Positions 24,898 to 34,271 are shown, counted from the first letter of the stretch. The stretch is 64,000 nt of DNA from Mycobacterium asiaticum (GCF_001673635.1 NZ_LZMH01000066.1:36090-100089); one strand, 5' to 3'. Program-made: numbers and translations. Notes: generated from the letters alone by a model not told the origin.

Positions 24898-27800
24898 TCA
24901 GGCCATCGCTTCGGCCTGCGCCACACAGCCCTCGAAACCGGCCCGGCGCGCCCGGACGCCGAACCGCCGCACCGACTCCCGGTAGCCGGCCTCGTCGCCG
25001 CGCGCCCGTGCCAGCAGTGCCCCCAGGCGCAGCACGGCAAGTTCGTGTGGCACGAACCCCGGGTCGGTAGGCACGTCCGCCAGCCGGTCGACGGCGCGCT
25101 GCGCAGCGTCGAGATCGGTATTGCCGCCGCGCGCCAGCAGGGCCTCGACCAGCACCGTCGTCGCCGGTCCCCGGAAAATCATTTCGCCGCAGTCGAATTG
25201 CTGGTTCAGCACCGAGGCGGCCAAGGCGATCGCGCCGTCGAGGTCGCCCGATCCGGCGCGCTGGCGCGCCATTTCAATGTCCGATGTCCTTTGCAGCGTC
25301 GTGGTGAGCTGCTGGTCCACCAGCATCTGGCGCGCCTCGTTGAGACAGTTCAGCCCGTCCGGGCCGGAGTCGGTGTGCAGCAATGTCATTGCCCGGTTCA
25401 ACAGCGCATAGGTGAGTGCGACGTTGTTGCCGGAGCTCTGCGCGATTTCCAGCGCCGCTTCGGTGTGCGCCACGTCGTGCGAACTGAGCAGCACGGCTCC
25501 GTTCTGCAGACCGGCCTGGTATTTGTACAGTTGAACAAAGGGTTTGGCTGCTTTGTCGACATTCTTGGCCAGCGAGATGCCCTCCTCGAGGTCATTGCGC
25601 CAGCCCGGACGCCCCAGGAACATGCCGGCGGCTCCGCGCACGGTGAGTGCCCAGGCCAGCGGGGAACCGATGATGAAGTCGCCCATGGTGGGGTTACCGT
25701 CGGCGAGGTCGATGACCCGCTGGGCCAAGGTCAGGGCTTCCGTTGCGTGGCCGGCTTCCCACTTAGCCTGTGCCGCAGCGTAAAACAACCCGACCGTCAT
25801 CGCCGGATCACCGATTGACTCGACCAGCGTGGCGAACTCGGAGGCCATGTCGGCGGCCTTGAAGTGGTGGGAGTTGAAAACCAGCGTGGTGAGGTGGCCG
25901 GCCATACCCAGGGCAAGTGATCGCTTGTCACCGGCGGCGGTGGTGAGCTCACGCAGTTCCGCGAAGCCGGTCTCTGAAGGGGTTCCGCCAACCTGAAAAG
26001 CGCTGCCGCACAGCAAGGCTCGCGGTGCGATTCGCATGGCCAGCACGTCCTGCCCGGCACCGGAAATCTGGTCGGCGACGGTGACCGCCTGTTGCCAGCT
26101 CTCCCGGGCGGCCCGGATGTCGCGGGCGCCGTACCAGGTCGCCGCCTGCATGTGCCAGTCGTACGCGTCCTGCAGGTCACCGGCCGCCGCGTACTGGACG
26201 GCGACGATAGCGGCCTCCTGACCGGTGAATCCACCGCGGGTCCGCTGCATCACCGCGGCGACGCGCCGGTGCAGCTCGGAGCGCCCGGATTTCAGTTGCG
26301 ACTCGTATGCCACCGCGTGAATCAAGGGGTGGCTGAAGGCATAGGTTGCCCGCGGCGTGTATCCGATCTGTTCGACGAGATAGGCCTCGATCAACGGCGC
26401 AATGTCGATCGAATCCAGCAGGTTCTGCAGCAGCTCCGAGTCAAATTGCGCACCAATCACCGCCGCGGCGTTCAGGGTACGTTTCGCCGTCACCGGAAGC
26501 CGGTCGATGCGGGCGCCGATGATCGCTTGCAGGCTGGCGGGAACGTGGATGTCGCTCACCTCACGACGGCATACGTAGGCGCCGGGAGCGCCCTCCAGCT
26601 CGCCCCGCTCGGCCAGGTCCCGAACGATCTCTTCGGCGGCGAACGGGATGCCCGCCGCCCGGTCGGCGATGACGTCCAACAACCGCCGGACCGAGGGATC
26701 GTCACCCAACAGACCCCTGATCAGCGCGGCGCTCTGCGAATCATCTAGTGGCGCAATGTCCAACGGGCAGGAGCCGGGGAGCTTGGACAGGGCACCCGAA
26801 TACTCCGGCCGGTAGGCGACGAGCAGCACCGCCCGCATGCGGGGCACCATCGCCGCGAATTCGGCAAGCATCGATTCGCTGACGCTGTCGATCCAGTGCG
26901 CGTCCTCGACGACGTAGACGACCGGTTCCACCCGTCGCGCCGCCATTGTCCTGATCAGCTCGCCCAGCCGACGGCGCTGGGCGTCCGGGCTGATGTCGGG
27001 CAACGGGATGCCGTCCTCCCGGATACCGAGCAGGTCGTCGAGCAACACCCGATCGTCGTCGCTGGCCTCGGGGATTTTGCCGTGGACCCGCGCCCGGGCC
27101 GCTTCCGCGCCGACGTCACGCACGCTGAACACAGCGCGCAACAACCGTGAGATGGCATGGAACGGAATGTCTTTGGTGTGTGATTGACAGTGTGTGGTGA
27201 ATACCTCGAACCCCCGGCCGGCCGCTGTCACGACCGACTCGCGGACCAATCTGGTCTTGCCTACGCCCGGTCGCCCGGTCACCGTGATGATCGCGCCCTG
27301 ACCACCCAGCGACCGATCCAACAGCTCGGCGATGATGTTCTTCTCGGTTTCGCGTCCAACCAAGCGGGACTGGTACCGGACCTTGCGCCGGTACTCGAGG
27401 TCGGCGGCCAGCAATTGACGCGCGGGCACGCCGGTGGCGACACCCTTGATGTGGACGATCTCCCGGTCGGCGAGCACCACCCGGTCTTCGACCAGCCGTG
27501 CGGTGGATTCGGTGAGCATCACCCCGCCGGGTGGCGCCGCCGATTCCATTCGTTGGGCCATGCCCACATGTGCGCCGACCGCGGTGTAGCCGAGGTGCGT
27601 GGCGCCGACTTCGCCGGTGATCACCTGCCCCGAGTTCAGGCCGATCCGCAGCCGCAGGTCGATGCCGTCGCGTTCGCGAACCTCCGCGGCCAGGCCGCGC
27701 ACCACCTGCTGGATGTCCATGGCCGCCAGACAGGCCCGGAACGCGTGGTCTTCCAGAGCGACCGGGGCACCGAACAGCGCCATGATGCCGTCCCCGGTGA

Positions 27801-28062
27801 ATTTGTCCACGGTGCCCGCATAGCGCTGCACCACGGCGGACGACCGGTCCACCAGCTCGGTCATCACCTCGCGCAGCCGCTCGGCGCCCAGTGCCGCCGC
27901 GATGTCCATAGATCGGACAACGTCGGCGAACAAGACCGTCACCTGCTTGTATTCGGCCGGTTTGACGACGACCGTCAGCGGCGAGCCGCACGCATCACAA
28001 AACCGGGCACCCGCGCGCGGCTCGGAGCCGCAGGTAGGGCAAACGGCGGAGGTTGCGGCCAC
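24898..28062 (-). CDS. Class III nucleotidyl cyclase - AAA ATPase fusion regulator
   Basis: This is a 1054-residue protein. Residues 8-25 form a zinc ribbon (CPTC...CDAC). A class III cyclase domain follows to about 200: Asp47 (LFADVVRS) and Asp91 (FTGDGIMALFG) can bind metal, and Lys87 is the substrate lysine. The usual D-x-V-N-x-A-x-R motif reads AHVGMAQR, so the transition-state Asn is Gly. Then comes an AAA_16 ATPase with Walker A GRPGVGKT (263-270) and Walker B VVYVVEDAHW, and a long TPR-like helical C-terminus. Mycobacteria encode many such multidomain cyclase-like regulators. It sits between the Rv0314c and Rv0313 counterparts and may be an insertion. Confidence 0.83.
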   Translation of the reverse strand: MAATSAVCPTCGSEPRAGARFCDACGSPLTVVVKPAEYKQVTVLFADVVRSMDIAAALGAERLREVMTELVDRSSAVVQRYAGTVDKFTGDGIMALFGAPVALEDHAFRACLAAMDIQQVVRGLAAEVRERDGIDLRLRIGLNSGQVITGEVGATHLGYTAVGAHVGMAQRMESAAPPGGVMLTESTARLVEDRVVLADREIVHIKGVATGVPARQLLAADLEYRRKVRYQSRLVGRETEKNIIAELLDRSLGGQGAIITVTGRPGVGKTRLVRESVVTAAGRGFEVFTTHCQSHTKDIPFHAISRLLRAVFSVRDVGAEAARARVHGKIPEASDDDRVLLDDLLGIREDGIPLPDISPDAQRRRLGELIRTMAARRVEPVVYVVEDAHWIDSVSESMLAEFAAMVPRMRAVLLVAYRPEYSGALSKLPGSCPLDIAPLDDSQSAALIRGLLGDDPSVRRLLDVIADRAAGIPFAAEEIVRDLAERGELEGAPGAYVCRREVSDIHVPASLQAIIGARIDRLPVTAKRTLNAAAVIGAQFDSELLQNLLDSIDIAPLIEAYLVEQIGYTPRATYAFSHPLIHAVAYESQLKSGRSELHRRVAAVMQRTRGGFTGQEAAIVAVQYAAAGDLQDAYDWHMQAATWYGARDIRAARESWQQAVTVADQISGAGQDVLAMRIAPRALLCGSAFQVGGTPSETGFAELRELTTAAGDKRSLALGMAGHLTTLVFNSHHFKAADMASEFATLVESIGDPAMTVGLFYAAAQAKWEAGHATEALTLAQRVIDLADGNPTMGDFIIGSPLAWALTVRGAAGMFLGRPGWRNDLEEGISLAKNVDKAAKPFVQLYKYQAGLQNGAVLLSSHDVAHTEAALEIAQSSGNNVALTYALLNRAMTLLHTDSGPDGLNCLNEARQMLVDQQLTTTLQRTSDIEMARQRAGSGDLDGAIALAASVLNQQFDCGEMIFRGPATTVLVEALLARGGNTDLDAAQRAVDRLADVPTDPGFVPHELAVLRLGALLARARGDEAGYRESVRRFGVRARRAGFEGCVAQAEAMA

Positions 28063-28092
28063 AATCTGCAGAGAATAGGCCGCATTGGCCGA

Positions 28093-28479
28093 TTACGCCG
28101 TGTCCTCCGCAGGATCGTCGAGGACGCTGACAGCGATGCCGTATGGCAGGAACCGGACCTTGCGTTTGGGGTCGGTGTTGTTCTTGTTGGCGCGCAGGGC
28201 ATCGAGCTCGGTGGCGTACACCTGCTCGACGCGGGCGGCGCCGTCGTCGTCGACCGTGTAGATGGCCCACACGCCGTCACCGGCCTCGCCGGTTGTCTCC
28301 GGCTCCGGACGGCTGCGCCGGGACAGGTCCTCGAAGATCGCCGACCACCCTGTCTTGGTGCCAGGGCCGCCGACGAACCTGCCGATGCGCTCGAAAGCGT
28401 CGCGCAGGCCCTCGGTTCCCTCTCTGATCACCCGATCGAACTCGTCGGGGTCGAACCCGAATCCGCCTTTGTCGCTCAC
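28093..28479 (-). CDS. Conserved mycobacterial hypothetical protein (Rv0313-type)
   Basis: The protein has 128 residues from GTG 28479 (VSDKGGFGFDPDEFDRV). A near-perfect AGGAGG Shine-Dalgarno lies six bases upstream, which settles this start over an upstream one at 28542. It is an acidic soluble protein with no known motif; the second half (VWAIYTVDDDGAARVEQVYA) looks like a small alpha/beta domain. It is probably the last gene of the transcript that includes the two proline-rich membrane proteins upstream. Confidence 0.78.
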   Translation of the reverse strand: MSDKGGFGFDPDEFDRVIREGTEGLRDAFERIGRFVGGPGTKTGWSAIFEDLSRRSRPEPETTGEAGDGVWAIYTVDDDGAARVEQVYATELDALRANKNNTDPKRKVRFLPYGIAVSVLDDPAEDTA

Positions 28480-28549
28480 GCGACCTCCTAGCCACTGATA
28501 ACCGTTACTGCCAGTTTGCGCTTCAGCGACCGGATCCGCCACGTGCGGC

Positions 28550-30001
28550 CTAGGGCGCGGGCGGCGGAGGCGGCGGCGGCGGGTTGATCGGGATCGGGAT
28601 GGTGAAGAACGGCAGGTGCAGGTACGCCGTCATGATCGGTGTCGGCGGAGCGGCCGGGGCCGGGGCGGCGGGTGCCGGCGCGGCGGGCGGCGGCGCGGCC
28701 GGTTGGGGGGCCTGCTGCACCGGGGCCTGCACGGGCGGGGGTGCCTGACGCGTCGGTGCCCGGCGGGGCTGCTGCGGCGCCAGGTACGCGGGCGCCTGCG
28801 CCGGTTTGGTGACCGTCTGCGGAGCCTGCTGCACCACCGGCGGCGGCTGCTGCACGGGCGGCTGCTGCTGGACGGGCTGCTGCACGATCGGCGGCTGCAC
28901 GACCGGCGGCGGCGCGCTCGGAGCCGGGGCGGGCGCCTCGGCTGGTGGGGGCGCGGCCGGCGCCGAGCTCGGGGCCGGTAGCAGCACCTGCGCCGGCAGT
29001 TCGGTGGCCGGTGCCTGCAGCGCGGGTGTCTGCGCACCGCCCCGTGCGCTGGCCTCCTGCGCGGCCGTCGGCCGTACGTGAGAGGCCAGGGAAACCATCA
29101 GCATGCCGGCGGCGACCGCGGCGACCCCCGCTATGGCGGCGCTGACCAGGGTCAACGGCTTGCGCCGTGATTCGGCGTCGTGCGGTTCGGCCTCGGCGGT
29201 CAATTCGTCGCCCAAGGCGCTGTAGGCCAGGGCGCCCTCGCCGACGCCCGCGACGGCGCAGACGTCCAGGTAGTGCGGCGTGAGCGCGTGCGGGTTCACT
29301 TCGCCGGTGCCGGGATCCAGCGCATAGGCCAAAGCGGAGGTCGACGAGGAGAACAGCGGGGCGTTCGCCGAGGCCAGCGCAGCCCCGCGGGCCAGCGCCA
29401 TGTCCGGCTCCTCGGGGAGGCTGACCACTAAAGACGTCGCCGCCTCCAGAGCGGGCTTGAGGTCCACGATGTCGACCCCACAGCCGACCACGAACACGCC
29501 CTGGGCGCGGGACTCCGGCGCATCCAGTCCGGCGAGCATGGTCACCAGCTCGGCGGCCACCGACGCATCCCGCAGCACATGGCGATGCAGGTCCACAATC
29601 GAACCGTCGGCGACGTCGACGACCGCCAGCGTCGCGCTGTCGGCCTCGACGAACAGCATCGCGATGTGCTCGTACTCCAGCGCCGCGCCGACCGTCTGCG
29701 CCAACGCGGCGGCGGCCAGCAGCGGGGAGACCAGCATGACGCCGCCGATCTCGCGGGCCGCCAATTCCGCGCGCAACGGCGCGACTTCGCCGGCGTCCGT
29801 CCACGTCACGCCGGTCGACGCGAGCCGGTATCCGCTCTCGGCGGCGCCTTCGCGCGTGCCGATGAGCGCGTCGATCACCTGCGCGGTCTCGGTGACCTCA
29901 ATGCTGTCTTCCTCGATGGAAACACCGTCGGCGTCCGCCCCCTCGATCAACACCAGTCGGACTGCTGAGGGCTCCATTGCCACCCCGAGCACGATGTCCA
30001 T
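28550..30001 (-). CDS. Membrane-anchored ATPase-like (DUF7159-type) protein with Pro-rich tail
   Basis: The protein has 483 residues from MDIVLGVAMEPSAVRLVLIE; GGAGGGG lies upstream. An actin/Hsp70-like N-terminal region to about 285 lacks clear phosphate motifs. One membrane helix follows (LVSAAIAGVAAVAAGMLMVS, about 300-320), then about 150 residues dominated by Pro, Ala and Gln. The end reads YLHLPFFTIPIPINPPP. The same closing motif occurs in the neighbouring 650-residue protein (WIHVPLLPVPIPIQVP). I infer a paralogous pair whose tails cross or face the envelope. Function unknown. Confidence 0.75.
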   Translation of the reverse strand: MDIVLGVAMEPSAVRLVLIEGADADGVSIEEDSIEVTETAQVIDALIGTREGAAESGYRLASTGVTWTDAGEVAPLRAELAAREIGGVMLVSPLLAAAALAQTVGAALEYEHIAMLFVEADSATLAVVDVADGSIVDLHRHVLRDASVAAELVTMLAGLDAPESRAQGVFVVGCGVDIVDLKPALEAATSLVVSLPEEPDMALARGAALASANAPLFSSSTSALAYALDPGTGEVNPHALTPHYLDVCAVAGVGEGALAYSALGDELTAEAEPHDAESRRKPLTLVSAAIAGVAAVAAGMLMVSLASHVRPTAAQEASARGGAQTPALQAPATELPAQVLLPAPSSAPAAPPPAEAPAPAPSAPPPVVQPPIVQQPVQQQPPVQQPPPVVQQAPQTVTKPAQAPAYLAPQQPRRAPTRQAPPPVQAPVQQAPQPAAPPPAAPAPAAPAPAAPPTPIMTAYLHLPFFTIPIPINPPPPPPPPAP

Positions 30002-30139
30002 CGCCCCTCCAAGCCATGTGCGAGATTCGTTCTGCTGGCCTGTTATGAGTTTGCCAGCTAAAAGCCTACTCGCGCACATCGAAGTGGAGAGCAATTCCTA
30101 TGAAGCTCAAAGGCGACAGCTATACCCGAGGTTGAGGGT

Positions 30140-32092
30140 TTAGTAGCCTCCCGGATTTTGGAAGGGGTTCTGGGGTCCCGGGTCTTGCGGTATTTGGTTT
30201 TGCGGTAGCTGGTTTTGTGGGAGCTGGTTTGGCGGGACCTGGTTCTGCGGCACCTGGATCGGGATCGGGACCGGAAGCAACGGAACGTGTATCCACTGGG
30301 TGGTCATCTTCACCGGCGGCTCGGTACTGGGCGGTGCCTCCGCCGCGCTCGGCGACTCCGCCACGGGGCTGCTGGGCGGGGTGCTCGGCGGGGTCGTTAG
30401 CGGCGTCGTGGCGGGTGGCGCGGTGTTCGACGGGGCCGGCGGATGTGTGGTGGTGACCGGCGCCGGCCGGGTGGTCGTCACGCTCATGGTCGGCGGCGGT
30501 TCCACGGTGGGTGGCGGTGGTGGCGGCGGCTCGCTGGTGGGCACCGCGGCGTTGGGCGCCGGCACCTCGCTGGGCGGCGGCAACGGGGGGAGCGCCGGCG
30601 GACTGGTCGGCAGCAGGCTCGGGGGCCTTGCGCTGGGCTGGGGCGCGACGCTGGGCACGATCGCGGGCTGGTGCGGGACGTGTCGCTGCTCGACAGCCGT
30701 GAGCGAGATCGCCACCCCGCCGATCGCCGTCAGGGCCACCGCCGCACACAGCCCGATCAGCACCTGCGATACCCGAATGCGGCGCCAGGGCGGCTCTTTG
30801 GGCGGATCGATGATGTTCAGCCGCATCGAGAAGCACGGGCCGTCCTCGTTGTACGAGTCGCCGTCGAAGCGGGTCATCACCTCCGGGAACTCGGTCTGCG
30901 ACCAAGCGAGCTCGCGCTCGGTCAACGCGTCCTGATCGATTACCAGCAGATCGCCGGGCGGCAGGTCGAGCAGGCTGGTGCCAGCGGAGGCGCCGGTGGC
31001 GGACGAAGCCGCCGCTGCCATCGCCCCGATGGATACCCGGGTCCGCAGGTCGAGCAGTCCCCCGCGCTTGGCCAGCAACAGGGCGCCGCGCGCGGCCGCG
31101 GTGACCGGTTCCGAGGCGGTCAGGACCGGCACCCGGGTGTGGAACGAAAGGCGCTGGCTGACCAGCGGAATACTGGCACCGCCGCCGACCGTCACCACCG
31201 CGGCCAGATCGGCGAAGCTGGAGCTGTTGCGCGCCAGCATGTCGTCGAAGGCGTAGATGAAACCGGTCAGCCGGTCGGAGATCAGATCTTCGAACTTCTC
31301 CCGGCTCAACTCGATGCCGATGCTGCGTCCGGACAGTTCGGCGGCCAACTCGGTGACCGCGTCGGTGGACAACCGCTCCTTGGCTTCCCGGCACTGCTCG
31401 CGCAGGGCGCCGAGCTGCGAAAGCATGGCGGTACTGGTCTGGTCGATGTCCTTGTGGCCCAGGACGTCGATGGCGTGCAGCAGCAGCGCCTGGTCGATCT
31501 GGTTGCCCGAGAAATCCTCGTAACGCATTGTGGCGCCGATTGGTTCGAAGTCGCTCTTGTGCTCCAGCAAGGTCACGCACGTTCCAGAGGCACCGAAGTC
31601 GAGCAGGCCCACCACACCGTCGGCGGGAACCTCGGCTTCGGCGTTGACCGCCGTCAGGGCAGCGATGGCGTCGGGCACCAACCGGGGGGCCATGCCGCTG
31701 CGCACGAAGCCGACGTGCGTCCGCAACGCATTGCGCAACGCCTGCACCGTGCTCGGCTTCCAGTGCGCGGGAACGGCAATCGCGATCTCGGCGGCACTCG
31801 CGTCCGCCCCCGCCGCGACGACCATCGCGTCCAGCGCCTCGACCGTCAGCAGGTCGGGATCGTGCGCGGATCCGTCCGGAGAGACCAGCGCGACGGAATC
31901 GCCGATCCGCTCCACGAAGCCACTCATCAGCGTGCCTGGTTCGGCGAGCACTGAAAACTCGCCGAACGCACCAAGTTTCGGGGCGCAGTGCGGATACAGG
32001 GTGAGCACGGCGCGACGGATAACCGGAGAGTTCCCGTTAGCCGCCGCAACCAAGTTCATGGTCCCGATCGACAACCCCAGCGGGTCGTACAT
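30140..32092 (-). CDS. Hsp70-like domain, membrane helix and Pro/Thr-rich tail (Rv0312-type)
   Basis: This is a 650-residue protein. Residues 1-360 resemble an Hsp70/actin ATPase (PLGLSIGTMNLVAA, VGLLDFGASGTCVTLLEH, VVTVGGGASIPLVSQRL). A membrane helix near 437-460 (VSQVLIGLCAAVALTAIGGV) is followed by about 190 residues rich in Pro, Thr and Ser. The tail carries WIHVPLLPVPIPIQVP and then repeats of P-Q-N-Q-(L/V/I). It is likely the counterpart of Rv0312, described as a proline/threonine-rich protein. An intracellular nucleotide-binding domain with an external stalk is the simplest topology. Confidence 0.8.
   Translation of the reverse strand: MYDPLGLSIGTMNLVAAANGNSPVIRRAVLTLYPHCAPKLGAFGEFSVLAEPGTLMSGFVERIGDSVALVSPDGSAHDPDLLTVEALDAMVVAAGADASAAEIAIAVPAHWKPSTVQALRNALRTHVGFVRSGMAPRLVPDAIAALTAVNAEAEVPADGVVGLLDFGASGTCVTLLEHKSDFEPIGATMRYEDFSGNQIDQALLLHAIDVLGHKDIDQTSTAMLSQLGALREQCREAKERLSTDAVTELAAELSGRSIGIELSREKFEDLISDRLTGFIYAFDDMLARNSSSFADLAAVVTVGGGASIPLVSQRLSFHTRVPVLTASEPVTAAARGALLLAKRGGLLDLRTRVSIGAMAAAASSATGASAGTSLLDLPPGDLLVIDQDALTERELAWSQTEFPEVMTRFDGDSYNEDGPCFSMRLNIIDPPKEPPWRRIRVSQVLIGLCAAVALTAIGGVAISLTAVEQRHVPHQPAIVPSVAPQPSARPPSLLPTSPPALPPLPPPSEVPAPNAAVPTSEPPPPPPPTVEPPPTMSVTTTRPAPVTTTHPPAPSNTAPPATTPLTTPPSTPPSSPVAESPSAAEAPPSTEPPVKMTTQWIHVPLLPVPIPIQVPQNQVPPNQLPQNQLPQNQIPQDPGPQNPFQNPGGY
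30185..30250 (-). repeat. PQNQ(L/V/I) coding repeat
   Basis: About four to five units of 15 bases encode PQNQV, PPNQL, PQNQL, PQNQI near the C-terminus of the Rv0312-type protein. Units differ at third positions and occasional codons, so the repeat is maintained at protein level rather than being a recent perfect expansion. Confidence 0.75.
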
Positions 32093-32308
32093 AGAGCAGA
32101 TACCTTCGTCGATAGCGGGTCGGTAGCCAGCGCGTTAACCATAGCCAGGGACACCCCGGATGTGCCTCGGCCCCAACCTCATTGGTATCCGGTCGATGCC
32201 GTGTCGTCACCAAAAAGGTATGACCGGCGCTATTGACAGACCGGCCCCGGGCGCGTCGCCGGCCAGCCCTACGAGACTGCGGCAAAGGCGGTGTGCTGCA
32301 ATGAGCGG

Positions 32309-32797
32309 GTGACCCTTCCCGAGTTTCCCGTAGCCGACGTCGAAGCGATCAAACAGGTCAAGTACCGCTACCTGCGGGCCATGGACACCAAGCACTGGGA
32401 CGAGTTCGCCGAGACGATGACCGAGGACATCGTCGGCGCCTACGGCTCATCGCTTGGCAAGGAGCTGCATTTCGACAACCGCAAGGACCTTGTCGAGTAC
32501 CTGAGTTCGGCGATGGGACCCGGTGTGGTCACCGAGCACCGGGTGACGCACCCCGAGATCACCGTCACCGGCGACACCGCTTCGGGCATCTGGTATCTGC
32601 AGGACCGGGTGATCGTCGCCGAGTTCGACTTCATGCTGATCGGGGCGGCGTTCTACCGCGACCAGTACCGGCGCACCCCGGACGGCTGGCGGATCAGCGC
32701 GACCGGCTACGACCGCACCTACGAGGCGACAATGTCGGTGGCGGACCTGAAGTTCCACGTCAAACCCGGCCGCGCACGCGCGGATTTCCAGGGCTGA
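32309..32797 (+). CDS. SnoaL-like / NTF2-fold protein (Rv0310c-type)
   Basis: The protein has 162 residues from GTG 32309 (VTLPEFPVADVEAIKQV); an in-frame GTG at 32291 is an alternative, with AAAGG before it. The fold signature is clear: a helix with AIKQVKYRYLRAMDTKHWDE, then FAETMTEDIVGAYG, and strands such as ITVTGDTASGIWYLQDRV. NTF2-like proteins include isomerases, dehydratases and ring-hydroxylating dioxygenase beta subunits. Here it stands alone, so no reaction can be assigned. It is divergent from the Rv0312-type gene. The first arm of a long palindrome touches its stop codon. Confidence 0.8.
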   Translation: MTLPEFPVADVEAIKQVKYRYLRAMDTKHWDEFAETMTEDIVGAYGSSLGKELHFDNRKDLVEYLSSAMGPGVVTEHRVTHPEITVTGDTASGIWYLQDRVIVAEFDFMLIGAAFYRDQYRRTPDGWRISATGYDRTYEATMSVADLKFHVKPGRARADFQG

Positions 32798-32850
32798 GCA
32801 GACGCGAAAGCACCCGACACGCCGGGCGTGCGGGTGCTTTCGCGTCTGCT
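32797..32850. terminator. Long palindrome, dispersed-repeat family, copy 1
   Basis: A perfect 20-base arm (32797-32816) starting AGCAGACGCGAAAGCACCCG pairs with 32831-32850. Inside are one unpaired A, a 5-base inner stem CACGC/GCGTG and a three-base loop. It lies between the convergent ends of the SnoaL-like gene and the L,D-transpeptidase-like gene. Its shape suits a bidirectional terminator. The same outer sequence with compensatory changes occurs at 63825-63888. Confidence 0.8.
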
Positions 32851-32866
32851 CGCGCGGGTACCGGGC

Positions 32867-33535
32867 TTACTTGGCGATCGCGATCACCGCGCCGGGGCGC
32901 AGCCAGCGGATGATCTGCACGAGCGTGTCGTCGTCGATCGCGACACAGCCTTCGGTAGGACCGCCGTCGGTGGTGTGAAAGAAGAACGCGGCGCCACCGC
33001 CGGGAACCTTGTTTTTGTTGACGCCCATCACCACCGCGTGTTTGTACTGCGGAATCTGCAGGTTCTCGCTTTCCCCAGTATTGAAGGGGCACTGGGCTTT
33101 CTGACACACCTGCATGGAGTTGAACGTGGGACTGTGGTCATCGCCGCTCCACCAGTGATTCGGCCCCACCTGTGTGTAGGGCAGTCCCCCGCCCGGGTTC
33201 GGCGCGGTGCCGAAGGCGGAGTCCAGGCTGTACACCCCCATCGGGGTGGCCGGATACCCGCTCTTGGCCTGCGGCGCCATGCCCGCCGAGCCGACATGGG
33301 TGGGTATTCCGGTCTTGAGGGCCTGCCAGCCGGCGGCGGTGCGCTGATAGATGTCCATCTTCGCGTTGGACCCGCCGGTCGAGACGACCGAAACCACTTG
33401 CGTCGCATTGCCAACCGAGTTGGCGAACCAGGGGTTGCCGGCGGCCGCGGCCAGCGGTGCCGCCAGCATCGAGCCGAACAAAGCGGCCACCCCGGCGCAC
33501 ACCACGGCACACAGTAGAGCTACCTGTCGGCGCAT
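32867..33535 (-). CDS. Exported YkuD-type L,D-transpeptidase-like protein (Rv0309-type)
   Basis: This is a 222-residue protein with a signal peptide to about residue 32 (ALLCAVVCAGVAALF through AAAAG). The catalytic-type motif is FFFHTTDGGPTEGCVAIDDD, with His187 and Cys197; canonical YkuD enzymes have S/T-x-G-C, here T-E-G-C. Two further cysteines (QVCQKAQC) could form a disulphide. L,D-transpeptidases cross-link peptidoglycan or attach proteins. Substrate and activity are not shown by sequence. A PAP2 gene lies 25 bases upstream on the same strand. Confidence 0.83.
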   Translation of the reverse strand: MRRQVALLCAVVCAGVAALFGSMLAAPLAAAAGNPWFANSVGNATQVVSVVSTGGSNAKMDIYQRTAAGWQALKTGIPTHVGSAGMAPQAKSGYPATPMGVYSLDSAFGTAPNPGGGLPYTQVGPNHWWSGDDHSPTFNSMQVCQKAQCPFNTGESENLQIPQYKHAVVMGVNKNKVPGGGAAFFFHTTDGGPTEGCVAIDDDTLVQIIRWLRPGAVIAIAK

Positions 33536-33560
33536 CCTTTTATGGTCGAGTGCGCCTCAG

Positions 33561-34271
33561 CTAGGGGTCAAGTAAAGCTTGAGCCCCGGTTGGGTCACGG
33601 GGCCGTGACCCGGCGTGGCCCTCGGGTTTGACCGGCACGGGCCGAAACACCCACAGGCACAACAGGAAATACACGTACCCCAGCGCCCAGCCGGCGATCA
33701 CATCCGAGGGGTGATGCACGTTCAGCGCGACCCGAGCGACGCCGACGATAAACACGCACAAGCCGCCGACCACCATCGCGACGACCCTCAGCACCCGGCG
33801 GGACAGCAACGGCAGCGACAAGATCAGCAGCGCCGGCACGGCGGCCATCGCCTCCAGCGCGTGCCCGGACGGAAAGGACGTCTCCCCCACGAACACCAAT
33901 GCGGTCGCCGGTCGCGGGCGCCCGGCCAACTGCTTACCGACCAGCGTCACGAAGCCATTGAGCGTCACACAGAACAGCACCAGTAGCGCCATGCGCATTC
34001 GTCGTCGCACCAGCAGAATCACGGACAGCACAAACCCCAGCGTCCGCAGCGGGACGGGCCCCAGCACGAACGACACAATGACCCAGAACCGCACCCACCC
34101 GGAATGCTTGATGCCGATGTCGTGCGCCGGGTTCAGCAAGGACCAATCAAAAGTCTCCAGCCAGCCCCACTGCTGGCGGTGCCCCACCCACAACACGATG
34201 TAGAGGGCCAGCGCGCCCAGCGCCAACCAGGCGGCCGTTGAAAAGCGGAACACAAATCTTGGGCCGGTCAC
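33561..34271 (-). CDS. PAP2-family membrane phosphatase (Rv0308-type)
   Basis: This is a 236-residue integral membrane protein with about six hydrophobic segments and the three PAP2 motifs KQLAGRPRP, PSGHALEAM and RVALNVHHPSDVIAG. The family dephosphorylates phosphatidic acid or polyprenyl diphosphates at the membrane. GTG start at 34271. Pairing with the L,D-transpeptidase-like gene downstream suggests a cell-envelope role such as recycling an undecaprenyl carrier, which is inference. Confidence 0.87.
   Translation of the reverse strand: MTGPRFVFRFSTAAWLALGALALYIVLWVGHRQQWGWLETFDWSLLNPAHDIGIKHSGWVRFWVIVSFVLGPVPLRTLGFVLSVILLVRRRMRMALLVLFCVTLNGFVTLVGKQLAGRPRPATALVFVGETSFPSGHALEAMAAVPALLILSLPLLSRRVLRVVAMVVGGLCVFIVGVARVALNVHHPSDVIAGWALGYVYFLLCLWVFRPVPVKPEGHAGSRPRDPTGAQALLDP

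Noticed and set aside
30185..30250. Possible CRISPR-like array in the 15-base repeats
   Set aside because: The repeats are in frame, encode PQNQ units, have no spacers and lie within a conserved gene.
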